A DNA stretch of 64,000 nt from Microcella frigidaquae (GCF_014200395.1 NZ_JACHBS010000001.1:2108001-2172000), one strand, 5' to 3'; counted from the stretch's first letter, positions 11,775 to 19,896 are shown. Notes: generated from the sequence alone by a model not told the origin. Numbers and translations: made by a program.

Positions 11775-11780
11775 CGCGGC

Positions 11781-12365
11781 ATGCGCTGGGACCACCTCTT
11801 CGACGATCTCTCCGCCCAGCTCGAGCACGAGCTCCGCACCGAGCAGGCCGACCTCGAGCAGGAGGAGGAGCGGCTCCGCCTCGGCCGGCTCCCGCTGCGC
11901 GAGCGCCTCGTCGCGCTCCGCCGCTCCGCCGAGGCCGAGCAGGTGCTGACGATCCGTCTCGTCACCGGTGAGCGCGTGCGGCTGCGGCTCGTCACGATCG
12001 GGCGCGACTGGTTCGCGGGCTCGGTCGAGGCGCCGCCGCGCGCAGTGCAGATGGCGGTTCCGCTCGCGGCCGTCGATGCCCTGCTCCTCTCCCCGGCGCA
12101 GGCGACGACCTCCCTGATCCCTGTGGCCGAGGCATCGGAGCTCGGCGCACGGCTCGGGCTCTCGTTCCTCCTGCGCGACCTGTGCCGACGCCGGGCATCG
12201 GTCGCGCTGCGCACACGCGGAGGGCAGGTGACCGGCACGATCGACCGCGTCGGACGCGATCATCTCGATCTCGCCGAGCACGACCGCGACGAGCCGCGCC
12301 GGGCCACCGCGGTCGAAGCTGTGCGCGTGATCCCGCTCGATCAGCTCGTCAGTGTCACGCTGTGA
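11781..12365 (+). CDS. Hypothetical protein with charged coiled N-terminus
   Basis: Protein of 194 aa with no recognised domain. Residues 5-50 are a highly charged Glu/Arg/Leu helix likely to form a coiled coil (repeated Leu spacing in the segment after FDDLSAQLEHEL). The remainder alternates short beta-type segments and ends in VIPLDQLVSVTL. It has no signal peptide or membrane helix, so it is probably cytoplasmic. ATG 11781 is chosen because a -10 box sits 6 nt upstream. It converges with the small HTH gene, whose stop is 36 nt away. Confidence 0.7.
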   Translation: MRWDHLFDDLSAQLEHELRTEQADLEQEEERLRLGRLPLRERLVALRRSAEAEQVLTIRLVTGERVRLRLVTIGRDWFAGSVEAPPRAVQMAVPLAAVDALLLSPAQATTSLIPVAEASELGARLGLSFLLRDLCRRRASVALRTRGGQVTGTIDRVGRDHLDLAEHDRDEPRRATAVEAVRVIPLDQLVSVTL

Positions 12366-12400
12366 TCAGGCGAGGCCTGCGAGCGGTCGAGCGCCGCGGC

Positions 12401-12688
12401 TCACCCGCGGCGCAGCCGGCCGCGCCGCTCGCCGAAGAGCTCGGCGACATCGGCATTCTGGACCTCGTGCCAGAGGGCGGCCCGCCGCGCCTCCTCGTAC
12501 TTGTCGGCGATGAACGACGACAGCACCGACTGCTCGACCCGCCACTGCCCGATCGATCCCAGGCGGATCGCCGGCAGCTCGCCGGAGCGCACGAGCGCCA
12601 CCACCTCGGCGGCGGAGAGCGCGAGCACCTCCGCCACGTCGGTGAGGGTGAGGAAGCGCCCGGGCTCGAGCGGCGACGAATCCGTCAT
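12401..12688 (-). CDS. Small HTH protein, excisionase/MerR-like
   Basis: DNA-binding protein of 95 aa. Residues 12-60 match the excisionase/BldC-type MerR-like helix-turn-helix: FLTLTDVAEVLALS, then VVALVRSGELPAIRLG and the wing GQWRVEQSVL. The tail is charged. No recombinase is nearby, so a role as a transcription factor is more likely than an excision factor. The start at 12688 is supported by GATACT 6 nt upstream, a leaderless arrangement. Confidence 0.8.
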   Translation of the reverse strand: MTDSSPLEPGRFLTLTDVAEVLALSAAEVVALVRSGELPAIRLGSIGQWRVEQSVLSSFIADKYEEARRAALWHEVQNADVAELFGERRGRLRRG

Positions 12689-12694
12689 ACGTCC

Positions 12695-12700
12695 AGTATC
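12695..12700 (-). promoter_or_regulatory. -10 box of the HTH gene
   Basis: GATACT read on the minus strand lies 6 nt before ATG 12688, with no ribosome-binding site in between. Confidence 0.45.
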
Positions 12701-12727
12701 CGCCCGCGGGGGGCCGTGGGCCCGCCG

Positions 12728-12736
12728 TGTGGATAA
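12728..12736 (-). promoter_or_regulatory. Consensus DnaA-box 9-mer
   Basis: TTATCCACA on the minus strand is a perfect classical DnaA box. It lies in the divergent gap between the HTH gene and the SAF-domain gene, about 1 kb from the similar 9-mer at 11732. No box cluster or AT-rich unwinding element is present. Confidence 0.4.
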
Positions 12737-12801
12737 CTGCGGCGGCGCATCCGGCTGATGATCAGGATCGGTCGCGACCACCCGCCGTGCCTGGAGGACC
12801 G

Positions 12802-13452
12802 ATGACCGAGAACACCCCGCGCGCCGCCGAGGGGGCGGCAGCCCGTGCCGCCCGCCGACTCGATGCCCGCCTCCTGGTCGGCCTGCTGCTCGTGATCGCC
12901 TCGGTGGCCGCCGTGGTCGGCATCGTCGGGGCCGCCGACGAGGGGGAGGAGCTGCTCGTCGCACCCAGCGATCTGGTCGCCGGGCAGGAGCTCACGGTCG
13001 GCGACCTCGAGGTGCGCCGCGTCTCGCTCGGGGTCGAGGCCCACGGCTACGCCGGCCCCGCCGATGTGCCGGAGGAGGGCGTCGTCATCAGCCGCGCCCT
13101 CGCCGCCGGCGAACTCGTGCCGCTGAGCGCGCTCGGCGACCCACGCGGTCCCGTCGCGACGACCATCGTGGTCAGCCTCTCCACTCCGCTCGGGGCGACT
13201 GTGCGCGCCGGCGACGCGCTCGACCTGTGGTCGTCGCCCGCGATCGAGGGCGGCCGGTTCGGTGCGCCGTCCGTCATCGCCTCGGGCGCTCAGCTCGTCC
13301 GCACGGTCGCCGCCGAGGGCATCGTCGCCGCGGAGGAGGGCGGGCGCGTCGAGCTCCTGGTTCCGCGCCGCGATGTGGCGCGCATCCTGCACGCGCTGGC
13401 CAACGGCGACGCGCTCGCCGCGGTTCCCGTGTCGCTCGCGATCGGAGGCTGA
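12802..13452 (+). CDS. SAF-domain (CpaB-like) membrane-anchored protein
   Basis: Protein of 216 aa with a single N-terminal transmembrane helix (about 28-48). A SAF domain follows (about 52-120), with the typical LVAPSDLVAGQELTVGDL pattern and ISRALAAGELVPLSAL. This layout is that of CpaB/RcpC pilus-assembly proteins, which sit on the outer face of the membrane. GGAGGACC just before ATG 12802 supports the start. The ATPase gene begins one base after its stop, so the two are co-translated. No secretin, CpaF ATPase, Tad membrane protein or Flp pilin gene is in this window. Confidence 0.8.
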   Translation: MTENTPRAAEGAAARAARRLDARLLVGLLLVIASVAAVVGIVGAADEGEELLVAPSDLVAGQELTVGDLEVRRVSLGVEAHGYAGPADVPEEGVVISRALAAGELVPLSALGDPRGPVATTIVVSLSTPLGATVRAGDALDLWSSPAIEGGRFGAPSVIASGAQLVRTVAAEGIVAAEEGGRVELLVPRRDVARILHALANGDALAAVPVSLAIGG

Positions 13453-13453
13453 C

Positions 13454-14917
13454 GTGCTCATCGCGCTCGCCGTTCCGGGGCTCGACCTCGACACCGTCGA
13501 GCTCGCCCTGCTGCGCGCCGGGCACGCCATCGCCTGGCGGGCCGCCGATCAGGACGACGTGCTCACCCAGCTGGCGCAGCGTGCGCCCGATGTGCTGCTC
13601 GTCGCCGACCATCCCGCAGTGGCCACCAGCGGCGTCGTGGGCGCAGCCGACCTGCTGGGCGTGCGCACGTGCCTGATCGCCCTCGCTGGCGCCGATCTCT
13701 CGCCAGGGGCCGCGCGGCTCGGCGTGCTCGACGTGCTGCCGCTCGGGGCCGAGGGCCTCGATCTCGGGATGCTCGACGCGGGCCGAGCGCCAGCCCCCGC
13801 ACCACTGCCCCTATCGGCCGAGGCACCGACCCCGGCCGCGGTACCGACCTCTGCCACGGCACCGGCCCAGCCCGCGGCGCCCGCCCTCGACCCCGGGCTG
13901 GTGCCCGCCGCCGCGCCGCCCGCCGCCGCGCCTCCCCGTGTCGCCGAGCACTCGCGGGCGGAGGCCTCGACCCCTTTCGTGCGCCGGCCGCGCACGATCG
14001 TCGTGTGGGGTCCGGCCGGCGCGCCGGGGCGCACGACCCTGGCCATCGGCCTCGCCGCGGAGCTCGCCGGTCGAGGCCACGCCGTCGCCCTCATCGACGC
14101 CGACACCTACGGTGGCACGATCGCCCCGGCCCTCGGGCTGCTCGACGAGGCACCCGGGTTCGCCGCGGCCTGCCGGCTCGCCGGTGCCGAGGCGCTGACC
14201 ATCGCCGAGCTCGACCGCATCGCCCAGCCGAGCCCGGCCGCGAACGGTGCGGACATGGTGGTGCTCACCGGCATCGGTCGGCCGCACCGCTGGCCCGAGC
14301 TCTCGGCCGGGCGCGTGGCCTCGGTGCTCGAGCGCTGCCGCCGCTGGCGCGAGGTGATCGTCGTCGACGCGGGCTTCAACCTCGAGGCCGATGAGGAGCT
14401 CAGCAGCGACCTCGCGGCGCCGCGCCGCAACGCCGCGACCATCGCCGCGCTGCGGGCCGCCGACGAGGTGGTTGCGGTCGGGTCCGCCGACCCGGTCGGC
14501 CTCGCGCGGCTGCTGCGCGCGCACGGCGACCTCGTCGAGGCGGCCGAGGCCGCGCGGGTGCGGGTGGTCGTGAACCGGGTGCGGGCATCCGTGCTCGGCA
14601 TCGACCCGCACGGGCAGGTGCGGCAGACGCTCGAGCGCTTCGTCGGGGTGCGCGATGCCGTCTTGATCGAGAACGACCCGGATGCCGCCGACCTCGCCCT
14701 GCTCACCGCCCGTCCGGTCACCGTGGCTGCCCCGCGCGGCGCGCTGGGTCGCGGCATCGCCGAGCTCGCCGACGCGCTCGGGTTCGCGCGGTCCCCGGCG
14801 CTGCGCACCGGCGCCCGCTGGGCCGCCCGTCTCGGGGCCCGGCGGGGAGCGCCGCACCCCGCGGCCTCGCAGTCGCCCGCTCTGCACTCCGCAGCCCCGA
14901 CCGCGCGCCCCGGCTAG
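13454..14917 (+). CDS. CpaE/TadZ-like MinD-family P-loop protein
   Basis: Protein of 487 aa in three parts: a receiver-like domain lacking an obvious phosphorylation site (1-~110), a Pro/Ala-rich linker (~112-172), and a MinD/ParA-type ATPase domain (~180-460). The P loop is GPAGAPGRTT at 186-195, with Arg193 where the general Walker A lysine is expected. The DADTYGG segment that follows resembles the switch I region. CpaE/TadZ proteins place pilus machines at the cell pole. GTG 13454 with GGAGG upstream is used, because an earlier in-frame start would lie deep inside the SAF gene. The stop is followed at once by the pdtaS promoter. Confidence 0.8.
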   Translation: MLIALAVPGLDLDTVELALLRAGHAIAWRAADQDDVLTQLAQRAPDVLLVADHPAVATSGVVGAADLLGVRTCLIALAGADLSPGAARLGVLDVLPLGAEGLDLGMLDAGRAPAPAPLPLSAEAPTPAAVPTSATAPAQPAAPALDPGLVPAAAPPAAAPPRVAEHSRAEASTPFVRRPRTIVVWGPAGAPGRTTLAIGLAAELAGRGHAVALIDADTYGGTIAPALGLLDEAPGFAAACRLAGAEALTIAELDRIAQPSPAANGADMVVLTGIGRPHRWPELSAGRVASVLERCRRWREVIVVDAGFNLEADEELSSDLAAPRRNAATIAALRAADEVVAVGSADPVGLARLLRAHGDLVEAAEAARVRVVVNRVRASVLGIDPHGQVRQTLERFVGVRDAVLIENDPDAADLALLTARPVTVAAPRGALGRGIAELADALGFARSPALRTGARWAARLGARRGAPHPAASQSPALHSAAPTARPG

Positions 14918-14920
14918 CCT
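14915..14920 (+). promoter_or_regulatory. -10 box of pdtaS (leaderless)
   Basis: TAGCCT overlaps the stop of the ATPase gene and lies exactly 6 nt before GTG 14927. The intervening GGGGGC is too close to act as a ribosome-binding site. Confidence 0.5.
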
Positions 14921-14926
14921 GGGGGC

Positions 14927-16432
14927 GTGTCGACGCTCTCAGACCTGGTGCACGAGCACAGTGATGCCGACGAGACTGACATCGAGTGGCTGCACCTGCT
15001 GCTCGCCGACGGGCAGCTGATCGCCGACCTCGCCTTCGCCGACATCGTGCTGTGGGTGCCCACGCGCGCCGGCACCTTCCTCGCTGTCGGGCACGCGCGC
15101 CCGAGCAGCTCAGCCACCCTCTTTTACCGCGATTTCGTCGGGCAGGAGGTGCGGCCCGAGTGGCGCAGCCAGGTCACCGAGGCCTTCGAGACCGCCGCGA
15201 TCGTCGACTCCTCGTCGCCCGACTGGTACGAGGAGACGCCGACGCGGGTGCGGGCGATCCCGGTGATGCGGCGACCCGGCAGGGACGGCGAGGCGGTGAG
15301 CGAGCATCCGATCGCCATCATCACCCGGCACACGAACCTCAGCGAGGCGCGCATGCCGAGCCGCCAGGAGCTGACCTTCAACGAGTGCGCCAACGACCTG
15401 TTCGCGATGATCGCCGCCGGCGACTTCCCCGACCTGGCCGCGCCGAGCATGCCTCGCCGCGGCGCTCCGCGCGCGAGCGACGGGCTCGTGCGGCTGGACC
15501 TCGACGGCACCGTCACCTTCGCGAGCCCCAACGGCCTGAGCGCCTTCAACCGCATGGGCTTCGCCGGCGAGCTCGAGGGTCAGTCGCTCGCCACCGTCAC
15601 CACGCGCCTGCTCGCCGGTCGCCCGCAGCAGGTCGACGAGTCGCTGCCGCTCGTCGTCACCGGCCGAGCGCCGTGGCGCACCGACATCGAGTCGCGCGGG
15701 GTGACGGTGACGCTGCGCACCATCCCGCTGTTCCGCGACGGCACGCGCATCGGTGCGATCGTGCTCGTGCGCGACGTCACCGAGGTTCGGCACCAGGAGC
15801 GCGAGCTCATCACGAAGGACGCGACGATCCGCGAGATCCACCACCGGGTGAAGAACAACCTGCAGACGGTCGCGTCGCTGCTGCGCATCCAGGCCCGCCG
15901 CTCGCACGCCGAATCGACGCGCGAGGCGCTCACGCAGGCCATGCGCCGCGTGGCCGCCATCGCCGTCGTGCACGACACCCTCAGCGAGGGGCTCAGCCAG
16001 AACGTCGACTTCGACGTGGTGTTCTCGCGCGTGCTCATGCTCATCGCCGAGGTCGCGTCGAGCCACAACACGGTGGTGCATCCGCGCTCGACCGGCACGT
16101 TCGGCACGCTGCCGAGCGAGTACGCGACCCCGCTCGCGCTCGCCCTCACCGAGCTCGTCACCAACGCCGTCGAGCACGGCCTCGAGGGGCGGCCTGACGG
16201 CGAGGTCGAGATCATCGCCTCGCGCAGTGACGAGGCCCTGTCGGTGAAGGTGCGCGACAACGGCGGCGGCATGCCCGAGGGCAAGGTCGGGTCGGGGCTC
16301 GGCACGCAGATCGTGCGCACGCTCATCCAGGGCGAGCTCGGCGGAACCATCGACTGGCACACCCTCGAGGGCGAAGGCACCGAGGTCACGATCGACGTGC
16401 CGCTGCTCTACCTGCAGAAGAAGCGGGCCTAG
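14927..16432 (+). CDS. pdtaS: Sensor histidine kinase PdtaS-like
   Basis: Cytosolic histidine kinase of 501 aa of the HWE/HisKA_2 class. It has an N-terminal GAF-like domain (~1-150), a PAS domain (~185-290), and a dimerisation helix with IHHRVKNNLQTVASLLR, phospho-acceptor at His305/306. The HATPase region has ELVTNAVEHG and DNGGGMPEG. In mycobacteria PdtaS signals to the antitermination regulator PdtaR and is encoded next to whiB1, exactly as here. No membrane helix is present. No pdtaR-type gene is in this window. Confidence 0.9.
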   Translation: MSTLSDLVHEHSDADETDIEWLHLLLADGQLIADLAFADIVLWVPTRAGTFLAVGHARPSSSATLFYRDFVGQEVRPEWRSQVTEAFETAAIVDSSSPDWYEETPTRVRAIPVMRRPGRDGEAVSEHPIAIITRHTNLSEARMPSRQELTFNECANDLFAMIAAGDFPDLAAPSMPRRGAPRASDGLVRLDLDGTVTFASPNGLSAFNRMGFAGELEGQSLATVTTRLLAGRPQQVDESLPLVVTGRAPWRTDIESRGVTVTLRTIPLFRDGTRIGAIVLVRDVTEVRHQERELITKDATIREIHHRVKNNLQTVASLLRIQARRSHAESTREALTQAMRRVAAIAVVHDTLSEGLSQNVDFDVVFSRVLMLIAEVASSHNTVVHPRSTGTFGTLPSEYATPLALALTELVTNAVEHGLEGRPDGEVEIIASRSDEALSVKVRDNGGGMPEGKVGSGLGTQIVRTLIQGELGGTIDWHTLEGEGTEVTIDVPLLYLQKKRA

Positions 16433-16521
16433 GCGTCGCGGCCGCGGGCAGCCGGTACGCGCGGGTGCGGAGCGCGGGCGCGTCGCGCGAGCATCCGCGC
16501 GCCGTGCATGCGCAGACAGCA

Positions 16522-16564
16522 CGACGCCCCGGTCGCATCACGCGGATGCGGAACCGGGGCGTCG
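16522..16564 (-). terminator. Hairpin terminator between pdtaS and whiB1
   Basis: CGACGCCCCGGT and ACCGGGGCGTCG form a perfect 12-bp stem. Inside it CGCAT/ATGCG adds 5 bp with a 7-nt loop. It lies 30 nt after the whiB1 stop and 90 nt after pdtaS, between convergent genes, so it can serve both. No U-tract is seen. Confidence 0.75.
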
Positions 16565-16593
16565 GGTGCGGTGCGAGCCGCGCGGGCCGCGGG

Positions 16594-16842
16594 TCAGGAG
16601 GCGCGGCGGGCGCGAGCGGCGCGGCGCTTGAGAGCGCGGCGCTCGTCTTCGCTGAGGCCGCCCCACACGCCCGAGTCCTGGTTGGTCTCGAGGGCGTACT
16701 GGAGGCAGGCCTCGGTGACCGAGCATCGGCCGCAGACGGCCTTGGCCTTCTCGATCTGGTCGACCGCGGGGCCGGTGTTGCCAACCGGGAAGAACAGCTC
16801 GGGGTCGGCAGTCAGGCAGGCTGCTTTGTCGCGCCAATCCAT
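16594..16842 (-). CDS. whiB1: Iron-sulfur transcription factor WhiB1
   Basis: WhiB-family [4Fe-4S] regulator of 82 aa. Cluster ligands are Cys9, Cys37, Cys40 and Cys46. The GVWGG turn and a basic C-terminal tail (ALKRRAARARR) for DNA contact follow. The N-terminus MDWRDKAAC and the motif DPELFFPVGN match WhiB1, the essential nitric-oxide-sensitive paralogue that binds the primary sigma factor. AAAGGAG lies 9 nt before the start. Upstream in-frame codons are ignored, because MDWR is the conserved N-terminus. The 200-bp gap to the next divergent gene is relatively AT-rich and would hold its promoter. Confidence 0.95.
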   Translation of the reverse strand: MDWRDKAACLTADPELFFPVGNTGPAVDQIEKAKAVCGRCSVTEACLQYALETNQDSGVWGGLSEDERRALKRRAARARRAS

Positions 16843-16907
16843 GGGGCAGTGCTCCTTTGTGTTGTGCAGCAGCACGCCATCGAGGGTTGAACGACGCGCC
16901 ACAAGAA

Positions 16908-16922
16908 CCGGTTTTTCACCGG
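16908..16922 (-). other. Small hairpin in the whiB1 leader
   Basis: CCGGT-GAAAA-ACCGG on the minus strand, about 65 nt before the whiB1 start. A 5-bp stem is weak; it may be a leader structure or coincidence. Confidence 0.25.
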
Positions 16923-17044
16923 CTCGCAGGTGAGAGAGAAGAAGACCTGGGAAGTCGCCCACCGCTTTGTAGGCGTCACATCAACCGCAATAAGGCTCCC
17001 ATAGGCTGGGCGTCAAATCAATAGTTTTGTATTGGGTGGTTCAT

Positions 17045-17437
17045 GTGAGCGAAACACGCCGTTCATCTCTGGTCACCGTTCTGGTCGTGCTCCTCGCCGG
17101 TCAGACGGCCCTGCTGATCGGCCTTACGGCTTTCCTCGTGATCGAGCTGCTGCTCGCCGAGGCGCGTTTCCCGCCAACCGCGATCGCCCTCACCGTGCTG
17201 GTGCTGCTGATCGCCGTGTGGCTCGTCGCGATGACCGTCGGCGTGCACCGCGGCCGCGCCTGGACGCGCGGCAGTGTGCTGACCTACCAGTTCCTGCAGC
17301 TCGCCATCGGGGTGGGCAGCATCCAGGGGTTCATCCCCCGCCCGGACATCGGCTGGTGGGTGATCGCCACCGCCGTGCTCGGGCTGATCCTCATCCTGAG
17401 CACGCCGGTGACGCGGTGGCTCGACCAGCGCGACTAG
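17045..17437 (+). CDS. Small four-helix membrane protein, unknown function
   Basis: Protein of 130 aa with four predicted membrane helices at about 10-40, 47-70, 80-98 and 105-123, short loops and a charged end (TRWLDQRD). No family is recognised. GTG 17045 is preferred over the in-frame TTG at 17027 because GGGTGG lies 5 nt upstream of it. It is divergent from whiB1 and convergent with bcp. Confidence 0.7.
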   Translation: MSETRRSSLVTVLVVLLAGQTALLIGLTAFLVIELLLAEARFPPTAIALTVLVLLIAVWLVAMTVGVHRGRAWTRGSVLTYQFLQLAIGVGSIQGFIPRPDIGWWVIATAVLGLILILSTPVTRWLDQRD

Positions 17438-17459
17438 CGCCGCCGGTCAGGTTCGACCT

Positions 17460-17933
17460 CTAGTCGAGGCCGAGCTTCTTGCGCAGGCTCGCGACGTGGC
17501 CGGTCGCCTTCACGTTGTAGAGGGCGTGCTCGATCGCGCCCTTCTCGTCGATGACGAACGTCGAGCGGATCACTCCCATGACGGTCTTGCCGTACATCGA
17601 CTTCTCGCCGTAGGTGCCGTAGGCGTTGTGCACGGCGAGGTCGGGGTCGCTGAGCAGCGGGAAGGGCAGGTGCTCCTCCTCGGCGAACTTCTGGAGGGCA
17701 TCCGGGCCGTCCTTCGAGACGCCGAGCACGGTGTAGCCGGCGCTCGTCAGCGAGGCCAGGTTGTCGCGGAAGTCGCAGGCCTGCGTCGTGCAGCCCGGGG
17801 TGCTCGCGGCCGGGTAGAAGTACAGCACGACCTTCTGGCCGGCGAAGTCGGCGAGTGAGACGTGCGCGCCGTCCTTGTCGGGCAGCGTGAAGGCGGGGGC
17901 CGGGGTGCCGGGCTCGAGGCGGGTCGCGGTCAT
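17460..17933 (-). CDS. bcp: Thiol peroxidase Bcp (peroxiredoxin)
   Basis: Peroxiredoxin of 157 aa in the BCP/PrxQ group, reducing hydroperoxides with thioredoxin. The peroxidatic Cys is in YPAASTPGCTTQACDF, followed 5 residues later by the resolving Cys, the PrxQ spacing. The conserved Arg is in IRSTFVID. AAGGAG lies 6 nt before ATG 17933, so it can be translated alone. Oddly, no stop codon separates it from the upstream DedA frame: the ribosome-binding site is itself read as Lys-Glu-His-Leu. A fusion protein is therefore possible as a second product. Confidence 0.92.
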   Translation of the reverse strand: MTATRLEPGTPAPAFTLPDKDGAHVSLADFAGQKVVLYFYPAASTPGCTTQACDFRDNLASLTSAGYTVLGVSKDGPDALQKFAEEEHLPFPLLSDPDLAVHNAYGTYGEKSMYGKTVMGVIRSTFVIDEKGAIEHALYNVKATGHVASLRKKLGLD

Positions 17934-18614
17934 GAGGTGCTCCTTCGACGTCGGGGCGCGGGGCGCGCGCCTGATCAGTGTATGGATGCCGGCCCGACGT
18001 CGGCTGGGCGTCGACCGTGAAGCGTTCCGCCGTCGCGCCGAGCGCGCCACGAGGGTGTCGATCGTGAGCCCTAGCGCGATCGCGACGACGATCGACAGCC
18101 CGACGGCGAGCAGGGGCGCGTCGGCCAGCACCGCGCCGACGGCCGCGCCGACGGCGACGTTGTAGACCGCCCAGGCGAGGCCGGCGAGGGCCGACAGGGG
18201 CAGGAACCTCCGCAGTGGCAGGCCGCTCGCGCCGGCGGCGAGGTTCACGGCGATGCGCGCGAAGGGCACGTAGCGCGCGGTGAGGACGAGAACGGCGGTG
18301 CGTGTGAGGATCGCGCCGCGCGTCCGGTCGAGCGCGTGCCGAACGCGGCCGGTCCGCTGCCAGCGCCAGCGGTCGAGCCCGATCCGGCGGCCGAGCGCGA
18401 AGCAGAGCGCATCGCCGCTCACCGCACCGGCGGCGGCGACCACGATGACGGGCAGCAGGGCGGGGGACCCCGTGGCGGCCCACACGGCCCCGAGGGCAAC
18501 GACGAGGGTCTCGCTCGGCAGCACGACGAGGAAGGCGTCGCCGATGACGAGGGCGAGCAGGGCGGGCAGCAGCCAGCGGGACTCCGCCAGCGCCAGCAGG
18601 GTCGCGTCGTCCAC
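17934..18614 (-). CDS. DedA family membrane protein, in frame with bcp
   Basis: DedA/SNARE-associated (VTT-domain) membrane protein, a family of lipid scramblase/transporter-like proteins. The signature runs from GRRIGLDRW through ARYVPFARIAVNLAAGAS to the final helices with WAVYNVAVGAAVG. About 190 residues from GTG 18614 cover the whole domain. A basic linker of ~35 residues follows and the frame runs without a stop into bcp, giving 384 aa in total. Either the natural stop was lost, producing a DedA-peroxiredoxin fusion, or there is a sequencing error in the linker. TACAAC 7 nt before the GTG could be a leaderless -10. Confidence 0.75.
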
Positions 18615-18645
18615 GGCAACCGTTGTACGGCGTCGAGTCGAGCGG

Positions 18646-18660
18646 CGGGGGAATCCCCCG
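18646..18660. promoter_or_regulatory. 15-nt palindrome between dedA and the glycosyltransferase
   Basis: CGGGGGAATCCCCCG is a perfect odd palindrome with 7-nt arms, 32 nt from the dedA start and 67 nt from the glycosyltransferase start. It is a candidate operator for one or both divergent genes. Confidence 0.35.
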
Positions 18661-18726
18661 TGAACACTCCGTGTCGCCCCGCGCTTCGCCGTGCATCGGG
18701 ATGCCCGTCCCCCCGACGCTGTGATC

Positions 18727-19893
18727 GTGAGAGTCGCCCTGGTCGCAGAGACGTTCCTTCCCCAGATGAACGGCGTGGTCGGGTCGGTGCTACACGCCGT
18801 CGCCCACCTGCGCGAGCGGGGCGACGAGGTGCTGATCATCGCCCCCCGCCACGCCGGCGCCCCCGAGTCGGTCTCCGTTTCGGGCGCGCGCGTCGAACGC
18901 GTGCCCTCGGCGGCGCTGCCCGGCTACCGCGACCTGCGCCTCGGTCTCGCGAGCGTGCCGCGGATGACCGCGGTGCTGCGCGACTTCGCCCCCGACGTCG
19001 TGCACCTCGCCTCGCCGTTCCTGCTCGGCTGGCAGGCGCTGCGCGCTGCCGAGCAGTGCGATCTGCCGGTGGTCGCCGTCTACCAGACCGATGTGCCGTC
19101 GTACGCCGAGCGCTACGGGGTGCCGGGTCTCGCGACCGCCTTCACCCGGCACGTCGTGCGGCTGCACGAGCGGGCGAGCATCACGCTCGCGCCGTCGAGC
19201 GCGGCGATCGACTGGCTGCGCGATCAGGGGGTGCCGCGCGTGCGCCTCTGGGGGCGCGGCGTCGACGGCACGCGCTTCCACCCGCTGCGCCGCAGCGAGC
19301 CCTGGCGGCGTGCGCTGGCCCCCGGCGGGGAGCTTCTGATCGGCTACGTCGGGCGGCTCGCGCCGGAGAAGCAGGTGCGCGACCTCGCGGCCATTGCGAG
19401 CATCCCGGGTACCCGTCTGGTGATCATCGGCGACGGCCCGGAGCGCGCCGCCCTCGAGCAGCTGCTGCCGGGGGCTGCCTTCCTCGGATTCCTGCAGGGG
19501 GAGGAGCTGGCGCGTGCTGTCGCCAGCCTCGACGTGTTCGTGCATCCCGGCGAGCACGAGACCTTCTGCCAGACCGTGCAGGAGGCGCTTGCGAGCGGGG
19601 TTCCGGTGGTGGCGACCGGGCGCGGCGGCCCGGTCGACCTGGTCGACAGCAGCCGCACCGGCTGGCTGTACCGGCCCGGAGACCTCGTCGACCTGCGGGA
19701 TCGCGTGCTGGACCTCGTCGGGGACGACCGCAAACGGGCCGCGTTCGCGCTGGCCGCGCGCGACGCGGTGGCCCACCGGACCTGGCACAGCCTCGGGGAG
19801 CAGCTGCGGCAGCACCACGCCGACGCGCGCCGCGAGCACGGCCGGCGACCGGCCCCGGCTCCCGGTTTGGCCAAAGGGGATCCTGCCGCGTAG
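18727..19893 (+). CDS. GT4 glycosyltransferase, MgtA/PimB-like
   Basis: Glycosyltransferase of 388 aa with the GT-B fold. The N-terminal domain starts VRVALVAETFLPQMNGVVGSV, typical of actinobacterial GDP-mannose-dependent alpha-mannosyltransferases such as MgtA. The donor-binding domain has GYVGRLAPEKQV and HPGEHETFCQTVQEALASG (the E-x7-E motif). It probably adds a sugar to a glycolipid at the inner membrane. GTG 18727 is used because homologues begin at this point; GTG 18721 and an ATG at about 18691 are in-frame alternatives. No ribosome-binding site is evident. Confidence 0.85.
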   Translation: MRVALVAETFLPQMNGVVGSVLHAVAHLRERGDEVLIIAPRHAGAPESVSVSGARVERVPSAALPGYRDLRLGLASVPRMTAVLRDFAPDVVHLASPFLLGWQALRAAEQCDLPVVAVYQTDVPSYAERYGVPGLATAFTRHVVRLHERASITLAPSSAAIDWLRDQGVPRVRLWGRGVDGTRFHPLRRSEPWRRALAPGGELLIGYVGRLAPEKQVRDLAAIASIPGTRLVIIGDGPERAALEQLLPGAAFLGFLQGEELARAVASLDVFVHPGEHETFCQTVQEALASGVPVVATGRGGPVDLVDSSRTGWLYRPGDLVDLRDRVLDLVGDDRKRAAFALAARDAVAHRTWHSLGEQLRQHHADARREHGRRPAPAPGLAKGDPAA

Positions 19894-19896
19894 TAT
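19867..19896 (+). promoter_or_regulatory. tRNA-Lys promoter
   Basis: TTGGCC (-35, 19867-19872), an 18-nt spacer and TAGTAT (-10, 19891-19896), about 30 nt before the tRNA. It overlaps the end of the glycosyltransferase gene. Confidence 0.55.

Noticed and set aside
12401..12688. Excisionase of an integrated element
   Set aside because: No integrase, att repeats or phage genes are near; the protein is more likely a small regulator.
11700..12740. Replication origin
   Set aside because: Only two isolated DnaA boxes, no AT-rich element, no dnaA, dnaN or gyrase genes nearby.
17045..17437. TTG 17027 as start of the small membrane protein
   Set aside because: It lacks a ribosome-binding site, while GTG 17045 has GGGTGG 5 nt upstream.
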